A DNA stretch of 64,000 bases, taken from assembly GCA_015179025.1 (NCBI GenBank), contig WHUX01000022.1:1-64000 (forward strand), written 5' to 3'. Positions 54,521 through 63,920 of the stretch are shown in pieces (within the stretch, counting starts at the first letter, position 1; each line of letters starts with the position of its first letter). The position numbers were made by a program, and so were the translations under genes. Below the pieces are notes generated by a model. It ran no database searches. It was given only the letters and a program-made list of their open reading frames with translations, and was not told the DNA's origin. This stretch comes from Terfezia claveryi (lineage: Eukaryota; Ascomycota; Pezizomycetes; Pezizales; Pezizaceae).

Positions 54521-54626
54521 ATACCCATTTCGAATATTGTCAAAGAGCAACCGTACAAAGTTATTCCGTATTTGTCCCTTTCATTGGCTTATGAGATATA
54601 ATGTGAAGTCAACTATCACTAAATTG

Positions 54627-54722
54627 GCTCTGCTGGCGCAATGGTAGCGCGCAAGACTTCTACTTCCCCTTAGGTTTAGAAGGTCAATCTTGAGGTTGCG
54701 GGTTCGAGTCCCGCGTGGAGCT
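54627..54722 (+). tRNA. tRNA-Arg(UCU): tRNA-Arg(UCU) with 24-nt intron
   Basis: Acceptor GCTCTGC (54627-54633) pairs with GTGGAGC (54715-54721). D arm GGCGCAATGGTAGCGC. Anticodon stem CAAGA/TCTTG (54652-54656, 54688-54692). Anticodon TCT at 54659-54661, with the intron at the canonical position after base 37 (54663-54686). T arm GCGGGTTCGAGTCCCGC. All arms pair. Confidence 0.93.
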
Positions 54723-55149
54723 ATTTCTTTTTGCACTCCATTTTTCTCAGATTCCTCCACTTCTCCTCAAATCTCAGCCACTCTTAGAAATAAAGCCCCA
54801 TTGCTATTATTCTCGCAACGAAAATCTTCCCCCTGCCCTAAAGACTGAGGAAATTAGAATTATGGTTCGTTGAAGTAACTTCATGCACCTACAGTACCTG
54901 GTGATGATTTCGAAATGGAACTGGGTCGACAAACAAAAGTGACAAAAGTCAATCTCTACGCAGCGCTCAATAATGGGAATACAAAACACATTTAAATATC
55001 GCACGCCACGCAAGGATCAGACTCTTTGCTTCCCATCACCGGTAGGTAGGGTGGGGCTTGCATAACACTTCAAAACTTCCCATTCGCTCAAGGTTGTGTG
55101 ATCGTAGGTCAGAGCTCCTCGTAGAGGCAATGGGTCGTAGTCTCGTGCC

Positions 55150-55164
55150 TAGTCTGGTTGGCAC
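55150..55164 (-). repeat. Micro-insertion tail without visible duplication
   Basis: TAGTCTGGTTGGCAC on plus. Together with the inverted copy at 55410-55424 it bounds a 275-bp segment, but flanking sequence is not duplicated. Confidence 0.55.
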
Positions 55165-55386
55165 GCGCTTGAAATTGGAAATTGCTTAAAAGGGAAATAT
55201 TGTCGGGCTTGGCATTCGGTCATGTTGCATATATAAAGTTCTCGTTCTTTGTCTTCATCTACACACATAGATAAATATATAGATATACGCACTTTTCAGA
55301 TTTCCTCACGAGAAGAGTGAGTTGAGTTCTATTCTGAGTGTGTGTTCTTCAGCACTCTCGTGCCATGAGGCCAATCTAACAGATTA

Positions 55387-55433
55387 GCGTATGGCTCTAC
55401 CGAGGGGTTGTGCCAACCAGACTAGGCGTATGG
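55387..55433 (+). mobile_element. 31-bp hairpin micro-insertion with 8-bp duplication
   Basis: Insert 55395-55425: CTC-TACC-GAG hairpin, then GTGCCAACCAGACTA and G. GCGTATGG flanks it at 55387-55394 and 55426-55433. Confidence 0.8.
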
Positions 55434-55499
55434 GTCACAACAATACTCTATTTTGTACTGGGCGTGAGCAGGGTATACCCTAGTACAATTCTTTGCCTA

Positions 55500-55770
55500 G
55501 CCAACACACACTCTCCATAAACAATGGTCGCTTGAACCAGAATTTGGAGTTCCAAGTGCCAACCAGACTATTAGAGTTCCAATCAATTCAGAATCAAACA
55601 CCGGACTCACACACACTCTCCAAAAACACTAATCAACCAGAACTGAGAGTTCAAATCCATTCACCAACAAACAACCAGAATTTGGGAGTTCAAATAATTC
55701 AGCAACAAAACATCGGACTCACACACAATGCTCCATAAATACTGGTCAACCAGAATTTGGAGTCCACCCC
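55500..55770 (+). repeat. Imperfect tandem repeat
   Basis: Units combine ACTCACACACACTCTCCA, AACACTGGTCAACCAGAA and TTTGGAGTTCAAAT in three or more degenerate copies. Confidence 0.6.
55544..55582 (+). mobile_element. 15-bp micro-insertion with 12-bp duplication
   Basis: GTGCCAACCAGACTA (55556-55570) between TTGGAGTTCCAA and TTAGAGTTCCAA (one mismatch). It lies inside the tandem repeat at 55500. Confidence 0.7.
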
Positions 55771-55797
55771 GTCCAAATCCTGAGCTCGACACTTTAC

Positions 55798-56281
55798 GTG
55801 TGCTCCTCGAATCCTTCCTTCAAGCTTTACGTGTGCTCCTCGAATCCCTTCAAGCTTCTGCCACGGAGCGAAGTGCGAGAGAGGCGGAGAGGGGTTGCTG
55901 AGAGGGAAGCGAGGGAGGCGGAGAGGGTTGCTGAGAGGGAAGCGAGGGAGGCGGAGTGGGTTGCTGAGAGGGAAGCGAGGGAGGCGGAGTGGGTTGCTGA
56001 GAGGGAAGCGAGGGAGGCGGAGAGGGTTGCTGAGAGGGAAGCGAGGGAGGCGGAGAGGGTTGCTGAGAGGGAAGCGAGGGAGGCGGAGAGGATCGCGGAT
56101 AGAGAAGCGAGGGAGGCGGAGAGGATCGCGGATAGAGAAGCGAGGGAGGCGGGATAGAGCTGCCAGAGAGGAAGAGAGAGTTGCTAGGGAAGCAGAAAGA
56201 GTGGCCAGGGAGGCAGAGCGGGTAACGGACAGGGAAGCCATGGCAGCAGAGAGGGAAGAGCGGAGGGCTAACAGGAGGTGA
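55798..56281 (+). pseudogene. Charged-helix repeat protein, one frameshift
   Basis: After a short N-terminal part the frame is about eight 11-residue units (AEREAREAERV), encoded by 33-bp tandem repeats (55865-56155). Alternating Glu and Arg at this density predict a long single alpha-helix or coiled coil. One extra G near 56151 causes a stop. Reading one base on restores the same composition (ERVAREAERVTDREAMAAE, then EERRANRR) to TGA 56279. Either a recent break or an assembly error. The start ATG is uncertain because other frames are also open. Confidence 0.45.
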
Positions 56282-56628
56282 TGGCAATGCTGTTGGCCGA
56301 GCGTCGGGGCGGTCAGAGTCCAAGTAGGGGGTCAAGTGAGGGTGATGGGGGGGAAAGGGTGGGCCAGGGCAGTGAGGCGGGAAGCGGTGGGAGGGGGAGG
56401 GCGGTAAGAGGGGGAGGGGTGGTCAGAAGGGGCGGGGAGGACGGGGGGAGCGCGTCCCATGGCGGCGGTAGAGGATGTAGGAATACGGGTGCAGGAATAA
56501 TAAGTTACCATTTGGTCTCGTACAAATCAATTCTGCATCAAAACCGACTCACAGCATTGTCATCACCAGCTGATCCGCGGACCTATCGAGTGTTAGTCAG
56601 GAGGTACTGTGGGTCATACTCAGGTTAG
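56278..56628 (+). CDS. Gly/Arg-rich ORF, doubtful
   Basis: Overlaps the previous stop and runs 116 codons. The first half is Gly/Arg/Ser-rich because of G-rich DNA; the end (ADPRTYRVLVRRYCGSYSG) looks more protein-like and is followed by GGTTAGTATC, a possible splice donor. It may be part of the same gene as its neighbours. Confidence 0.25.
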   Translation: MMAMLLAERRGGQSPSRGSSEGDGGERVGQGSEAGSGGRGRAVRGGGVVRRGGEDGGSASHGGGRGCRNTGAGIISYHLVSYKSILHQNRLTALSSPADPRTYRVLVRRYCGSYSG

Positions 56629-56719
56629 TATCTTGTGGTTAAAGGCTTGTGAGCATATCTGATATGTAAATCTTAGTATTAAAATACAACGAATCTCTCC
56701 TACCTACACCACTATTATA

Positions 56720-57133
56720 ATGCCTATCAATCTCGCTCTAATGAGCGAACTGCCAAACCCAGAACGGTTTGACCTTAGGGAGTCTAGGCCTAATACTCTG
56801 GGGGTATGTTTAGAGCTCTTAGATCTTCAGGAAGACAAGATAGCGAACCTGATGTACAAGCTGGCGGTCTACGGCTTACCAGACCCAAATTCCCCACTAG
56901 TCTCAGCACAAAACCGCCAGACATTCACCTGAGCCCTACAGAAATTTTGGGATGACGGTCTCATGGAGGATACCTTCTCTGGGTCCAAACTTAACACGTT
57001 GGATCGAGAACTTGGGGCCTACCTCGTGTATTCAATCTGCCATCAATACCGAGTTGGCAACATAAAACGATTGGTGAAAGTATGGACTTCCAGGGGTACA
57101 GGTGGTCAGCGGCCGAATCAAGGAAATGAGTAA
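56720..57133 (+). pseudogene. 137-codon gene with a single in-frame TGA
   Basis: ATG 56720 begins MPINLALMSELPNPERFDL. The frame continues to TAA 57131 with one stop, TGA 56930-56932, in QTFT-stop-ALQKFWDDGLM, where TGG (Trp) would fit. The rest (NTLDRELGAYLVYSICHQYR, then KVWTSRG) is evenly mixed and protein-like. No family recognised. One transition would explain the break, so the gene is either freshly inactivated or has an exon border there. It may be the C-terminal part of the gene starting at 55.8 kb. Confidence 0.45.
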
Positions 57134-57214
57134 TTACCCGCCAGGAGGCCGGAACGGTTGCCACATACAATCCCCTCCGGACGTCAAAGATGTATTTCCA
57201 AAACCAATTGGGAC

Positions 57215-57343
57215 TTTTTTTTTTTTTTTGGAGTCTGTACGTCTGTGGAACCTAAGGCTATGAGACGGCTCCGTTCCTCCCCTTTAAAGGTTCGGTACTC
57301 TCACGGAACAACGAGTTGCCTAAACACCTAGTCTGGTTGGCAC
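57215..57343 (-). mobile_element. LINE-B 3' tail
   Basis: Poly(T), GGAGTCTGTACGTCTGTGGA and TTCGGTACTCTCACGGAACA match the tail at 43.77 kb. Confidence 0.65.
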
Positions 57344-57362
57344 AACACTCTCCTTTGGAGGG
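57329..57362 (-). repeat. 34-bp hairpin micro-insertion in a LINE-B tail
   Basis: TAGTCTGGTTGGCAC then CTCTCC-TTT-GGAGGG. It interrupts the LINE-B tail; at most AACAC is duplicated. Confidence 0.55.
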
Positions 57363-57539
57363 TCTGGTATAAAACATTAATTTTTTATATATAGGCTAGT
57401 TTATGGGTGGCCCCTTGGCGAAAATGCATCAAATGTAACAAGTACTTTGACGTAGCACTTAGATACATAGTCTGTTTGCACTACCTACAATAAACACCCA
57501 ACCATCGTTCTCATTGAACCCTCTTTAAATATAACACTT

Positions 57540-58600
57540 CTTTCTTCCTACTATAGCATGTGTGAAGAACCTATCTACTAAACCTCCTCGGTTCGCAGCG
57601 GCTGTAGAGGTTCGAAGTCCGAATGTGTAAGAAATCAAAACACCGACCAAGGGAATCCATGCTATGAGGGGTGTTCCACAACGGATCCCCAATGAAGAGG
57701 GTATAACTGTACCCGAAGCCAACAAGGAATTTTTGGTAAGAAAGATACTGTTAGAAAGCCCACTGGACTGAAAGCTTCTGACCCTTACGAACTATTAGGC
57801 AGCTATAATAGCAGTTAGAAAGGTAGGAAGAAGGAAGAAGGGGAAAAGCTAGAACAGTGGACCTAGGGTCTGCAGTACTTGAAGTCAGGAAGAGATAAGA
57901 TGTACTAGGGCTTGAGACAGTTCGATTTGACTAAGTCAAGACATATGTAGGCATCCCTAGAAATGAACAAGCAGATGTTCTAGCAAAGGCGGGTACAAAA
58001 GACTCTTATCCATCCCAACCTCTAATTACGGAGAGGGGTCTTAAGCAGGAGTGGAATAGGAGAAGAGAGGCAGAAAGAAGAGTGGTGGCGGCAGGTGCTA
58101 GTAGGTAGTTAAATAGGAATAGAAAGCACGAGTTAATTATGTCCATTGCAGGATAGGGAAGGGCAACCTACAATCCTGGAGGAACAAGGTGGATGACTCC
58201 GTTGACCTAATGTATAGAACATGTGGCCGATATGTAGAAACAGGCAAGCATGTAGCCTTGCCCACACAGGGAAGAAATTGGTAGGAGGTGGGGGAGTTGG
58301 GAAGACATGGATGACTGGAGTAGGTGGCTGAAGAAGATAAAAGATGGGGGGGAGGAATATGCAGTAGGTCTAGCTTGAGCAGGGGGTAACATAGGAAGGG
58401 GTCATGAATTTCTTTTGTCAAGGGGAGGGCCGGCAAATGGGCATGGAGGTGTAGACTATATTCACTGCGGGGGTGTGAGCCGGTAAAAGGGCGTTGCGGA
58501 GGAGGAAGGGGTTATTTCTGTTATTTCTTTGGTTCGGAAGGCAGGATGTTATGTAGCCCGTTTGTTCCGAGGGTGTACCGAGTCTTTTAGGATGAGGGAT
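57540..58600 (+). mobile_element. LINE (family B) fragment, plus strand
   Basis: Degenerate frames include the RNase H end (GIPRNEQADVLAKAGTKDS, 57957 on), NRKHELIMSIAG and GKGNLQSWRNKVDDSVDLMY (58160 on), then the tail GGTGTACCGAGTCTTTTAGG (58572) as the complement of the 43.8-kb tail. No poly(A) is visible. Confidence 0.6.
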
Positions 58601-59130
58601 CAGGACCGTCTCATAGCATTAGACTTCACAGATCAACTCATACCTATTGCAATAAAGAAGGACAGGAAGTGATTTATCCCATCACCGCATGAGTGAATGG
58701 ACACGGAATGTACAGTCTATGGCTATTTACCTGACCCAAAGCCAGGTCGAAATACGTATCGCATCAGACCATATCTAATACCACTCTTGGTTCTCTGGCC
58801 CCAAGCCTCTCACACAACCTCAATCCAGGGAGTCGATTGTTATTCCATTAGTAGGTAGCTCTTATTGGCAAAGAGCATTCGGTTAACAAGCGGCTTGTGG
58901 GAATTTATGCCTCGATGGAACTAAAATTTCATTTCTTCCTACTCTGGTTTGCAGATTCTGGGTTCAAAATCCTTGTCCCTACTGTCGTCTCTACTGAATA
59001 TATACCACTATACCAGTCCTTCTCCAACACCCTCCTTGTTTCTCTTCCTTTCACGTGCCCCAGCCCTGAACTATCAAACACCCACCGATAATTCTCCCTC
59101 CTTCTATTGCTGATCCTGGGTTTCTACATT
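58601..59130. other. No supported gene
   Basis: Short frames only. Confidence 0.35.
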
Positions 59131-59427
59131 TTAGACCTTCTTCAACAGCTCTGAAAATGCTCTCAACATTCTCCGTTCCCCCCGAAAGTCCATCGGTGGT
59201 ACCTCCTCATGATTCCTGATCATTATCTCATCAAACTTCCAATCCCGCGCAATATCGGAGCCCACGCAGGAATTCTCTCTAGATAGACTATATTTCGGGG
59301 TGATAATGTGAACTGGCTGGCGCTGGGGACTCTGAGGTTTGGTGGAGGTGATGGTGACTATCGCTTTTGCGGGGGTGACGCCAGATGTAGTGAAGGATTT
59401 GCGAGCAAACTGGGCGAAGGTATTCAT
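59131..59427 (-). CDS. 98-aa protein with basic N-terminus, unknown
   Basis: Minus strand, ATG 59427. MNTFAQFARKSFTTSGVTPA has Arg/Lys/Ser/Thr and no acidic residue in its first 30 residues, compatible with a mitochondrial targeting sequence. Then VTITSTKPQSPQ and a more charged second half (DIARDWKFDEIMIRNHEE, MLRAFSELLKKV). TTTATAAG lies about 20-25 bp upstream. No domain recognised. Length, composition and promoter-like box support a real small gene; targeting is inference. Confidence 0.5.
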   Translation of the reverse strand: MNTFAQFARKSFTTSGVTPAKAIVTITSTKPQSPQRQPVHIITPKYSLSRENSCVGSDIARDWKFDEIMIRNHEEVPPMDFRGERRMLRAFSELLKKV

Positions 59428-60066
59428 ATTTGTGTTTATTTGTTGTAGGTAGCTTATAAACTTGAATAACTTTCCGAGCAGAATGAGTTTTATGGGAGTA
59501 TCTTGTGTGCCGGCGGCAAATTGTTTGGGATTTTTTCACTTTCGGACGTGATCTCTTTCCCTGTCGAACTGAACCTGATTTCGAAGTTGATAATCTTGTA
59601 GCAGAAGTGGACGAAAGCTCTCAAGATAGCTAATAAATACCCACGAGCCCTATGACTATGGCCAGAAGAGGCCATGTTGTTGTGAATGAAGGAACTTGTA
59701 AATTCGTGGTGAAGGCATGAGTTTCAGATTAAACGCTTCACCCAGTGAGGAGAAAAAGTTATGAACACAGTTATAGGTTCTTTAAGTTTATAGTGCATAG
59801 GTACTAATAAATATAACCGACAATGAACTTATCAAAGTATACTATGGATATTTTGTAGTCTCGTATATGTTAAATCGGAATAAAATCAGCACATTTCGGA
59901 TTACGTGGTTGAAGCCTCAATATTACAAGTCTCGATAGTGTATTCAAAGCAGGAATCTAGGACCGTACCCTGATATATTTAATATATGTGATATTGGTAC
60001 AGTCTGATCTCTAGTTCAACCAAGTTTATGTATCTCCTCAGGAGCGTAGGTTATCAAAGATTGAGG
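59428..60066. other. AT-rich spacer between the small gene and tRNA-His
   Basis: Nothing assignable. Confidence 0.35.
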
Positions 60067-60150
60067 GGTTGTGTGGTGTAATGGTAGCACGTATCGTTGT
60101 GGATCTTCAACTGTCCCGATACAATCGCGGTTCGATTCCGTGCACAGCCA
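60067..60150 (+). tRNA. tRNA-His(GUG): tRNA-His(GUG) with 13-nt intron
   Basis: Acceptor GGTTGTG (60067-60073) pairs with CACAGCC (60143-60149), discriminator A. Anticodon stem TATCG/CGATA (60092-60096, 60117-60121). Anticodon GTG at 60099-60101, intron 60103-60115 after base 37. T arm CGCGGTTCGATTCCGTG. A poly(T) run follows from about 60166. Confidence 0.9.
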
Positions 60151-60544
60151 AATTTCTTTTTTCCTGTTTTTTTTTTTCGTTTCATTATTTCATACATGAC
60201 TAAAATTGATAAAAAACTGCTTCCAATCTGACATAATGGCGATGTTCCATTATCTATCACCTAAGCCCTATGTACAACTATAGCTTGAGTCTCCAACTGA
60301 GAGTGGGACTGGAAACTACCTGCCTGCTATTGTTGCTGTGATTATTATAGTAATGAAAATATAATTTCTCCAAATCCGAAGTAACCACCATGTTGATGCA
60401 TATGGGTATAAATTAAAAAACGAGGCATGGGGAATATCGTGGGGTAAAAAATCGGTCTCTTCGAAGTGACTCAGGCACGTCAATGCAACCCCCCTCCCCC
60501 AAAGACACAAATTATTCCCTCCCGCCTTATCCTTCCTGTATTAA
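60151..60544. other. No supported gene
   Basis: T-run then unique sequence; nothing assignable. Confidence 0.35.
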
Positions 60545-61270
60545 AAGGTATCCCAATCCAGCCATTGCAAAGTGTAATATCTCATATCTTACGTGCAGTG
60601 AGTTTAGCAATCTATAATTTTCTGATTACAGAACCAGTACACTTACCAAGTTGTGTTTCCTCAATAGGCCCATCTCGAGGCTGCTAAACCAGTCGGACCC
60701 CCTTGTTTTCCTGTTCCAGGGATACTGGAATATAGTTTGAGTGCTTATTGAGAGTCGATATATATTGGTGATGATTCCACATTGATTTAGTAGTGTGGGT
60801 GTGATTTCTTCGGCCATTCGGAAACTTTTGAGCATATGCCTGGGAGAAGGCATTCGGTATTTTTTCTGCTCGAGAAGAGATATGGCTTTGTTTATGCGTT
60901 CGTGGCTTGTTGGGATATCAGAATTTGGGGTAAGTACGGCCCTGGGATGCACATAAATATGAGGTTGAAGATGTTGCAGACATGGTCGAGATACAAAAAG
61001 AAAAGTTAAAGTGTAAGCCAGTCGTTTATAGAAGGTGGTGTTTCGGTCGATGGATGCTCTAGGTACTGGCAACTGCAGCTGGTTTATATGCACTGGCATT
61101 TGCTGAGAGCAAAATGTGCTAGTCATAGATATGGAAACTCTCCCATGACATTTGAATCTATATGATAAAAAGTCGACGTTTGTTTTAGATTTCCTATGTC
61201 AACAGGCTCCATTAGGCATTTTCCTAGCCTCATCAGCGACCTGCCTAGTGGTTTCCAATTGACAAGCCCG
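60545..61270 (-). repeat. Repeat R copy 3
   Basis: Inverted orientation. Minus frame 61126-60626 reads ERINKAISLLEQKKYRMPSP, then ITPTLLNQCGIITNIYRLS, where the frames of copies 1 and 2 are partly broken. The hAT target is present once with a mismatch (CATCCCAGG). The intron-like segment is partly degraded. Confidence 0.75.
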
Positions 61271-61549
61271 CTGATAGTTCGACGGTCGATAAATCCACTG
61301 ATAGTTGGAGGACTAATGGTTTCTTATTGACGTCCGCTGATTGTTGGACTGGTTGCTGATTATGACACTTGGAATTCACAAATAGAAATAATGTGACCCA
61401 ATTGGGTATATTGATATCGGATTAGAAGCGTGGTGTGTGCTAACCTTGCTCTTGCTTTGGCGAAAGGAAATTTCGACAAATTCATGGGTTGCGACAATCA
61501 GTTTAGCAGCCTACGATATACGATAGCCTTCGCTTGTAAATATGTGTTA

Positions 61550-61760
61550 TTCGGTACTTAAAGGTAGAGATTCCTTCTTCTCTTTTCCGCTCATTATACT
61601 CTTTCTCCGCTCATCTGCACATTCCTGTACTGCATCTACAATCAGCACAATGAGCCAAATTTCCGCTTATACTCCAGATGATTTTAGAGCGAGGTTTAGC
61701 GGAAGAGGGTATAGAAGAGGAAATTGAAGTCGAACGCGAAGATGATGATGATTGATAAGA
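61550..61760 (+). mobile_element. Internally deleted hAT derivative
   Basis: Shares with the 45-kb element ATGAGCCAAAT, CTCCAGATGA, then jumps to TTTTAGAGCGAGG and the acidic end (GAAGATGATGATGATTGA). Most of the BED ORF is missing between. The termini are not recognisable. Confidence 0.65.
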
Positions 61761-61794
61761 ACTAGGTAGCTAGCTAGTATACGAAGCATCTTTA

Positions 61795-61985
61795 CATGGG
61801 GAGCGGAGCTCTGGAATTCACAACATCAAGGACTCCTGCAACCTATGCAACGCCTCGAGTACCAAGCCCTACGGAAGATTACAGGAGGTTACCACGGCTC
61901 AAGCCATCAAACGCTAGGCTGGATCGCAAATGTCGAACCCCTCCAAGACAAGATAGAGGAACGTACAAGCCCCTCGCATGCTAAG
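61795..61985 (+). mobile_element. LINE reverse transcriptase end fragment
   Basis: One frame reads LQRLEYQALRKITGGYHGSS, then LGWIANVEPLQDKIEERTS, the conserved region after the fungal LINE reverse transcriptase (QY-ALRKITG-YHGSS .. EPL). No stop within about 55 codons. Confidence 0.6.
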
Positions 61986-62164
61986 ACGGGGAAATCTCGT
62001 CCTATGCAGAGATGAAAAGCGCGAGTGCGATGTGTGCAATACACGTCGAGTATGCAGTTGGCTACTGGTGTTCCTGAAAACCAACCGACCGGGTCCCAAG
62101 AGGTTCCTGCGAAGGGGAGAAATGCCACTCAGGGCCTACTTCATGCATAGATAGTCTCAACTGT

Positions 62165-63190
62165 TACACTCGCTTATCCTCCCTTCGAGTCCTGGTGGGG
62201 GCCCTTCGGGGTCGAAATGCACCTGGGGGCGGATAGCCGAGCAAGGGCAGAGACAGCAACTCGTCGTAGTGAAGTACCCCCAGTCATCTCCATTACCTAG
62301 CAGTTGACTCACCACCAGGTGCGTGCGCCAGGTTAAGTCCGGTTGAATTCCGGTTGGGCTCGGACAGGTCACATCTCGTACAAACAGTCATGGCTGGCAC
62401 TACCCGTAGGGGGTTTCCTCCAGTACGTGTGATGTATTGGTTAGTCACTGGGGGATCTTTGGTATAGTGTCCACTGCGAATCGTTCACATTGAGCAGTAG
62501 TGTTCACAGTAATATACCTATAGAGACCGGTGGCGAGACACCGCCGGCGGATGGTGGGAGTTTGTATGTACCACCTTCTGCATCGCGAAGAGCTGAGAAA
62601 TGCAGCTTGAGGCGAGGCGTTACGTACGGTTCAGAGCACCATTAGAGTAATGAATTCCATTACGCGTGTTCCCTGACATTGCATACAAGAGCTCGGGGTT
62701 CCGGGTTAACTGCAGCGTAACGGTCCGACAGGACGGATGCGGGTGTCGGTCTCAATGAACGCAGCAATGCGTACGCAGTTCACCTGCTGAGGCTTAAGGA
62801 GCAAAGGCAAATGCTATAGCGGAGTTGCGACCGCATAGTTCTCTACTGATTCAACTCAGTAAGTGGGTCTGGTCCACTACAAGATATGGAAAGCGGGTAA
62901 CGCCGTGAGTATGTCCCATATTGAAAACTGAGAACTGATGAGGGAGGCGATACAGGAAAGGCCGTCCGGTCGGCTGGTGGAGTAGGGCAGTTTTTCTCTC
63001 CCCAGCGGCAAGGCCGGGGACAGCCCGGCGGAGAATAACAGTGCCCGTCCACCCCGTCGCCGCTAATACCTCCGAGGGGACCCCGAAAGGGGTAAGGGCA
63101 AGTTGTGCCCTACCATCCATCACCGGGTAATGCATCATCACCGGGATATGCATCAGCCCCCATGCGAACCCCTGTCGGTCCATTCTTGGC
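62165..63190 (+). other. GC-rich hairpin-forming block, possible group II intron or structured RNA
   Basis: About 1 kb with composition unlike its neighbours and no convincing frame. Many local hairpins are readable: GTAATG-AATTC-CATTAC (62647), CCGAC .. GTCGG (62724-62743), CAAGATATGG .. CCATATTG (62880-62925), CCCCGAAAGGGG (63079), GGGCAAGTTGTGCCC (63097). The order GTGCGTGCGCC-AGGTTAAGTCC near 62320 resembles the 5' end of group II introns (GTGCG .. GTTAAGTC), and GGGTAACGCC at 62893 resembles a segment of their domain I. No domain V or reverse transcriptase was found. Alternatives are nuclear-inserted mitochondrial DNA or an unknown structured RNA. Confidence 0.35.
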
Positions 63191-63544
63191 GGCATAGCGG
63201 ACTGCAAAATGAACGGAACCATTGCCAGCAAAATATATATGCCTCGTAAAGATATAGAGATTCATTGACATGTGGTGGGAATGCGAAATGGACGGGTTTG
63301 GATGGGTTAATAGATCGATTTTTGGGTGGCATCTAATATTCCGAGGCAAAATAGGGACAAGCAACTGACCTGCGGTACTGACCAAGTCTTGGGAATATAT
63401 ATGAATTGGGGTTTGAATGGCATAATCTAGAGTGTATAGATGTGGTTTAAGTTGCTTAAAAGTAATAAAGCGATTAGTCTAACTTTGGAAGGTGAGCAGG
63501 AGTTTGTGCACTTTTCCGAGATCTGTTTATATAAAAATCTGAAG

Positions 63545-63920
63545 CAGCCTGAGCCGTACTGAACTCAGCTGGACTAATTATGCCTTGCCTGTGTGAGCTC
63601 AAGTCCATCTTGGTCCACCTGAGTTTGCCTGGCCTGCCTGAGTCTGCTGGACTAAATCTGAAGCTGCCTAAACTCGTCTGCATAAATTATATAGATCCTG
63701 ACCTTGTCTGACAAATTGTGGGCTAGACTAGGCACACCAGAACAATATTGAACTTCTATAATGTAATGGGTACTACTTCTAAACTGTGTGATACCACTGG
63801 ACCTTCACTTGAGCTTCTCTTTACCAGCCTAGCCCTATACTACCCTATATAGCCCTATGCATATTCAATTCAGGCTTAGATAGGCCAACTCAGACTTACC
63901 TGAATCCACCTGAGTTTGGA
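63545..63920 (+). repeat. Dispersed degenerate CCTGAGTTTG repeats
   Basis: Motifs like GCCTGAGCCG, CCACCTGAGTTTGCC, GCCTGAGTCTGCTGG, TTACCTGAATCC and CACCTGAGTTTGG recur within 380 bp, sometimes spaced 10-40 bp. Period is irregular. Confidence 0.45.

Noticed and set aside
55150..55424. 275-bp MITE bounded by inverted TAGTCTGGTTGGCAC ends
   Set aside because: Flanks are not duplicated, and the right-hand copy has its own 8-bp duplication as a separate micro-insertion.
55699..56335. Long minus-strand Pro/Leu/Ser repeat frames
   Set aside because: Shadows of the AEREAREAERV minisatellite; no start context or splice evidence on that strand.
62606..62640. Group II intron domain V around ACGTACGGTTC
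   Set aside because: The 5' strand needed to pair with it (GAGCCGTA-like) is absent, so only a chance resemblance of the 3' strand remains.
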